Source: Dipteronia dyeriana
Taxonomy: Eukaryota > Streptophyta > Magnoliopsida > Sapindales > Sapindaceae
Assembly (NCBI GenBank): GCA_032871835.1
Contig: CM065299.1
Span: forward strand, 98,214,652-98,278,651
Direction: 5' to 3'
Length of the DNA stretch: 64,000 nt
Shown one piece after another: positions 61,112-64,000 of the stretch. The first letter of the stretch is position 1. Each line of letters opens with the position of its first letter. The notes under the pieces are model-generated. The model saw only the letters and a list, made by a program, of their open reading frames with translations. It searched no databases and was not told the origin of the DNA. A program made the translations under genes and the position numbers.

Positions 61112-61456
61112 TTTATGATATTTCTGACATGCCATTTGAGTTGAATTTTGATTTTCAAAGTTGTTTGTATGAATTTTGATAGGATTTTTCTTCTAATATA
61201 ATTCATTTTTCCTCTATAAAATTTACTTTTTGAGTCAAAGATGCAGTGTTTCACTAAAAAAACATGTAACAAGATTGTTCTCAAGCATGGGCTCATTTTC
61301 TCTACCCTAATAATCTTTTACCAAAAGACATGTAATAAAAACCTAATAATCTTTTTAGATAGTAGACTATCCTAATAATATTCCCCAAGTTGGAGTAAAT
61401 GTAGCAAGAACCTAACAATAATAATATTCTCCAAGTAGGCTTAAATGTGGATATTC
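61112..61456. other. Intergenic DNA
   Basis: Probable 3' flank of the minus-strand remnant that follows. Two short near-repeats (CCTAATAATCTTTT-type) at 61303 and 61342. Confidence 0.4.
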
Positions 61457-62202
61457 TTAACTGAGCTCTTCCCCTCGTGGCGTGTCAACCCACAGTACAT
61501 CCAATGCCTGTAATTTGCACAAAAACAAGTCATAAAGCTCACCAATAGCAGAATCTACAAGTCAATATTGAGAAAATGTTTTTTTTTTTTAACACCTGTA
61601 ATTCGGCAGCCTTGGCAATTTCTATAAGGGTCTTGTAAGCTTCCCTTATATTGTCCCTACAACCAATACATGGAGGAAAACTATCCACTGCTTTACCCTT
61701 AGCAACCACCAAGATTGTCACCTACATAATGAAAAGCAAATGGACTAAAAAAGAAAAAGAAAACAAGGCTCTAATTCATGTTGGTTCTCTAAAGATTGAT
61801 AAAATTTGAGACTAGCATTGTGAGTTTATGTCAACAACTTAAATTTAACATACCAACGTATCAGTACGCTTTGCGTTATCTTCATTTGAAGACGTGCTTG
61901 TATATATTACATTGGATATATCAACAAGTCTCTCTACACCCAATTAACCTGTTCCTCATCCGAAAGCTTTATGAGGTATTCCTCTGCATCTTCTTTACTC
62001 TTACACTTTTCCACCTACACGATTGCCACGCATGAAATAATAATTAATCTAATCATTACAGTCTCCAACACAAAAATAGCAAGAAGGGGTCAGGAATCTA
62101 ATGTGAAATTGTTTATGTTTCGCTTCCTACATACGTGGATGGTTTGAAGAAAGGAGATAGTAATATTCCAATCGTTATCATCCAAAACAAACATCGACAA
62201 CT
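61457..62202 (-). pseudogene. 3' part of a DUF1517-like gene, 5' end missing
   Basis: Four minus-strand exons with consensus splice sites: 62202-62135, 62014-61949, 61721-61596, 61507-61457 (TAA stop). The first is preceded by ATTGATAG and followed by GTATGT, and all later joins are in phase 0. The product ends with LDDNDWNITISFLQTIH, VEKCKSKEDAEEYLIKLSDE, VTILVVAKGKAVDSFPPCIG, then RDNIREAYKTLIEIAKAAEL and ALDVLW. The pattern VTILVxAKG ... L..A...L ... A.(D/E)VLW resembles the C-terminus of plastid DUF1517 proteins, which continue with TPQ and an acidic tail; here a stop comes early. No exon was found upstream; a copia LTR begins at 62308. It is either a truncated pseudogene or the tail of a gene split by that insertion. 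The family call is tentative. Confidence 0.4.
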
Positions 62203-62307
62203 CTATCAATAGAACTAAGTATAATTTGCTTACTCAAATATATTGACAAACTAAAATGTCAAAGAGAGGATTTTTACTTACAGATGAATAAACAACCGTA
62301 TAGAAAA

Positions 62308-62561
62308 TGTTGGAAAGGTAAACTGAATTATGATCGAATCAATTGTGATCTCTACTGATTCGACCAATAAGACTTTTTTAGGAAATAAATCATGTTTCTA
62401 TTCTGTACATATCATGCTTTATTGTACTTTCCTAAATTAGAGATTAGGTAGCTTAATTAGTCATACTCCTACAAATTAGCTATTGTAATAGATAAAAGAA
62501 ACTTAGTGCTGTATTTTTTTAATATGAAGTATATAGAATTTCACTCTTTATCAAATCTTCA
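62308..62561 (+). repeat. 5' LTR of the copia element
   Basis: Bounded left by TGTTGG and right by the primer-binding site. The second LTR lies outside the window. Confidence 0.7.
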
Positions 62562-64000
62562 TGATATCAGAGTCTGGTTCCAACTCTGAGAACTAGGTTA
62601 TTCTATGCGTTCATAAATCTTGAACATAATTTTCGATTTCTTTCTTTCCTTACATTATGTCTAAAAACTCTTCTACTTCCAACCCCATGCCAATGTCCGC
62701 AAACAACCAACCACCCTTACAACCCTCATCCGATCAACACTCAATACGAATTACTAACATAAAGTTGAATGGCTACAACTTTATCCGCTGGTCACTTTCT
62801 TAAGATGTATACATGCGGGCGTGGCAAAATAGCGTACTCGATAGACGATAAGGCTAAACTAGATGCAAATGACAACACGTATGCAACTTAGGATGCAAAA
62901 AATTCTATGGTTATGGCCTGACTTGTCAACACTATGGGGAAGGATATCAATGCGAATTATCTTGGTTATTCAAATGCTAAGGACATGTGGGACAATTTAA
63001 ATCAAATGTACTCTGATCTGCATAACCAATCTCAAGTCTATGAATTACAACTCAAACTCGGAGAGATTAAACAAGGTACGTACATCATTACCAAATACTT
63101 TGCCACTTGAAACTATTATGGCAGGATCTTGACATGTTTAATGAGAACAAATGGAAAGATCTAGAGGATGGTGCTCATTATCAAACGTTATTGGACAATA
63201 ACCGAGTTTTTCGGTTTCTTACGGGGTTGAACGTCGAGTTTGATGAAGTTAGGGGGAGAATAATTGGTCGGCAACCTCTTCCCTCCATTAATGAAGTGTT
63301 TGCATAGGTACGAAGGGAAGAAAACAGGCGAATGGTGATGTTGGAAAAAAAAAATAGTTTGGTCTCTTGTAGAAACCTCAGCTTTAAGTACACAAAATGC
63401 CTCAACCAATAAAGTGTTTTTCCCCAAATATGATAACAATCCGAAACTCTAGTGTGACATTGTAACCGACATCACCACACTCGAGAAACCTGTTGGAGAA
63501 TTCATGGCAAGCCGGCTAATTGAAAGCCCAAAGACAAGAGGCAGACAACACCCCTTACTGCCAATGTAGCCGATCAGAATTACTTCAACAAGGAGCAGTT
63601 GGATCAACTTCTGAAATTCATCAAATCTGGTCCAGGAACCAGCACCCAGTGGATCTCTTGCTCAATCAGGTATATTTTCTACTGGTTTATCAAGCAAACT
63701 TGTCCCTGCACCATGGATCATTGATTCTGGTGCATCTGATCATATGACAAGCAACTCTTTCTTGTTAAAAACTTATTTTTCATTCCCTGGTAATGAGAAA
63801 GGGAGAATAATAGATGGAAATTTATCCCCAATTGTTGGAAAAAGGTTCCATTCAAATTTCATCAAGTATTATTTTGAAATCTGTTTTACATGTTTCTCAC
63901 CTGTCTTGTAATCACTTAGCAGTAAGTAAACTATCTCAAGACTCTAATTGTTTTGCGATTACAATCTGTGAATTTTAGGACAATACTTTGGGAACGATGA
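62308..64000 (+). mobile_element. Ty1/copia retrotransposon, 5' part, degenerate
   Basis: An LTR of about 254 bp (62308 TGTTGG to 62561 TTCA) is followed at once by TGATATCAGAGTCTGG, a mutated primer-binding site for initiator-methionine tRNA. Gag-like coding from the ATG at 62657 reads ITNIKLNGYNFIRWSLS, then after stops NQSQVYELQLKLGEI, WQDLDMFNENKWKDLED and FLTGLNVEFDEVRGRIIGRQ, typical of the copia gag (UBN2-type). Near 63712-63752 IDSGASDHMTSNS marks the protease active-site region. Several stops and frameshifts make it non-functional. It continues past the right edge. Confidence 0.85.

Overview
This is a nuclear genomic window from a flowering plant, very probably a core eudicot. The evidence is AT-rich DNA, GT-AG introns, plastid transit peptides, plant-only protein families and a typical mix of plant transposons. 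I cannot name the species from sequence alone.

Layout. 1-3978 is the 3' part of a Ty3/gypsy (Tat-type) retrotransposon, with an antisense ORF and a 3' LTR. 4888-8309 is a terminal-inverted-repeat DNA element that carries broken pieces of a KIN17 gene and an mTERF gene. 8313-13603 is a stack of smaller elements (PIF/Harbinger-like MITE, a nested repeat, a short TIR element, a hAT element). 14371-54519 is the gene-rich core with seven genes. 54520-64000 is repeat-rich again: a LINE remnant, a long inverted repeat, pieces of duplicated genes, a second TIR element and a degenerate Ty1/copia element running off the right edge.

Genes, with exon structures worked out by hand from reading frame and splice sites: an At1g01500-like membrane-anchored protein of unknown function (14371-17075, +); ANGUSTIFOLIA, the plant CtBP-like regulator (18652-23536, +); a REVEILLE-type clock MYB factor of the RVE6/RVE8/RVE3/RVE5 group (27223-31326, +); CBE1-like eIF4E-binding protein (32735-41364, -); plastid ribosomal protein uL5c (45814-48321, +); sphingoid long-chain base kinase 2, LCBK2-like (49231-52204, +); and a plastid NTF2-like/DUF2358 protein (52916-54519, +).

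These genes do not form an operon or one pathway. What binds them is ancestry. In Arabidopsis their counterparts lie in three places: At1g01500-01510-01520, At4g01280-01290-01310 and At2g46090-46100. This window holds them as one continuous run, so it looks like the unbroken ancestral segment from which the duplicated, fractionated Arabidopsis segments derive.

I found no CRISPR, prokaryotic or viral system. The most unusual structures are the gene-fragment-carrying TIR element at 4888-8309, the spliced antisense ORF of the Tat element, the paired remnants of a DUF1517-like gene at 56.5 and 61.5-62.2 kb, and a 0.5 kb inverted repeat at 57.5-58.0 kb. All exon boundaries are hand-derived and need transcript support.
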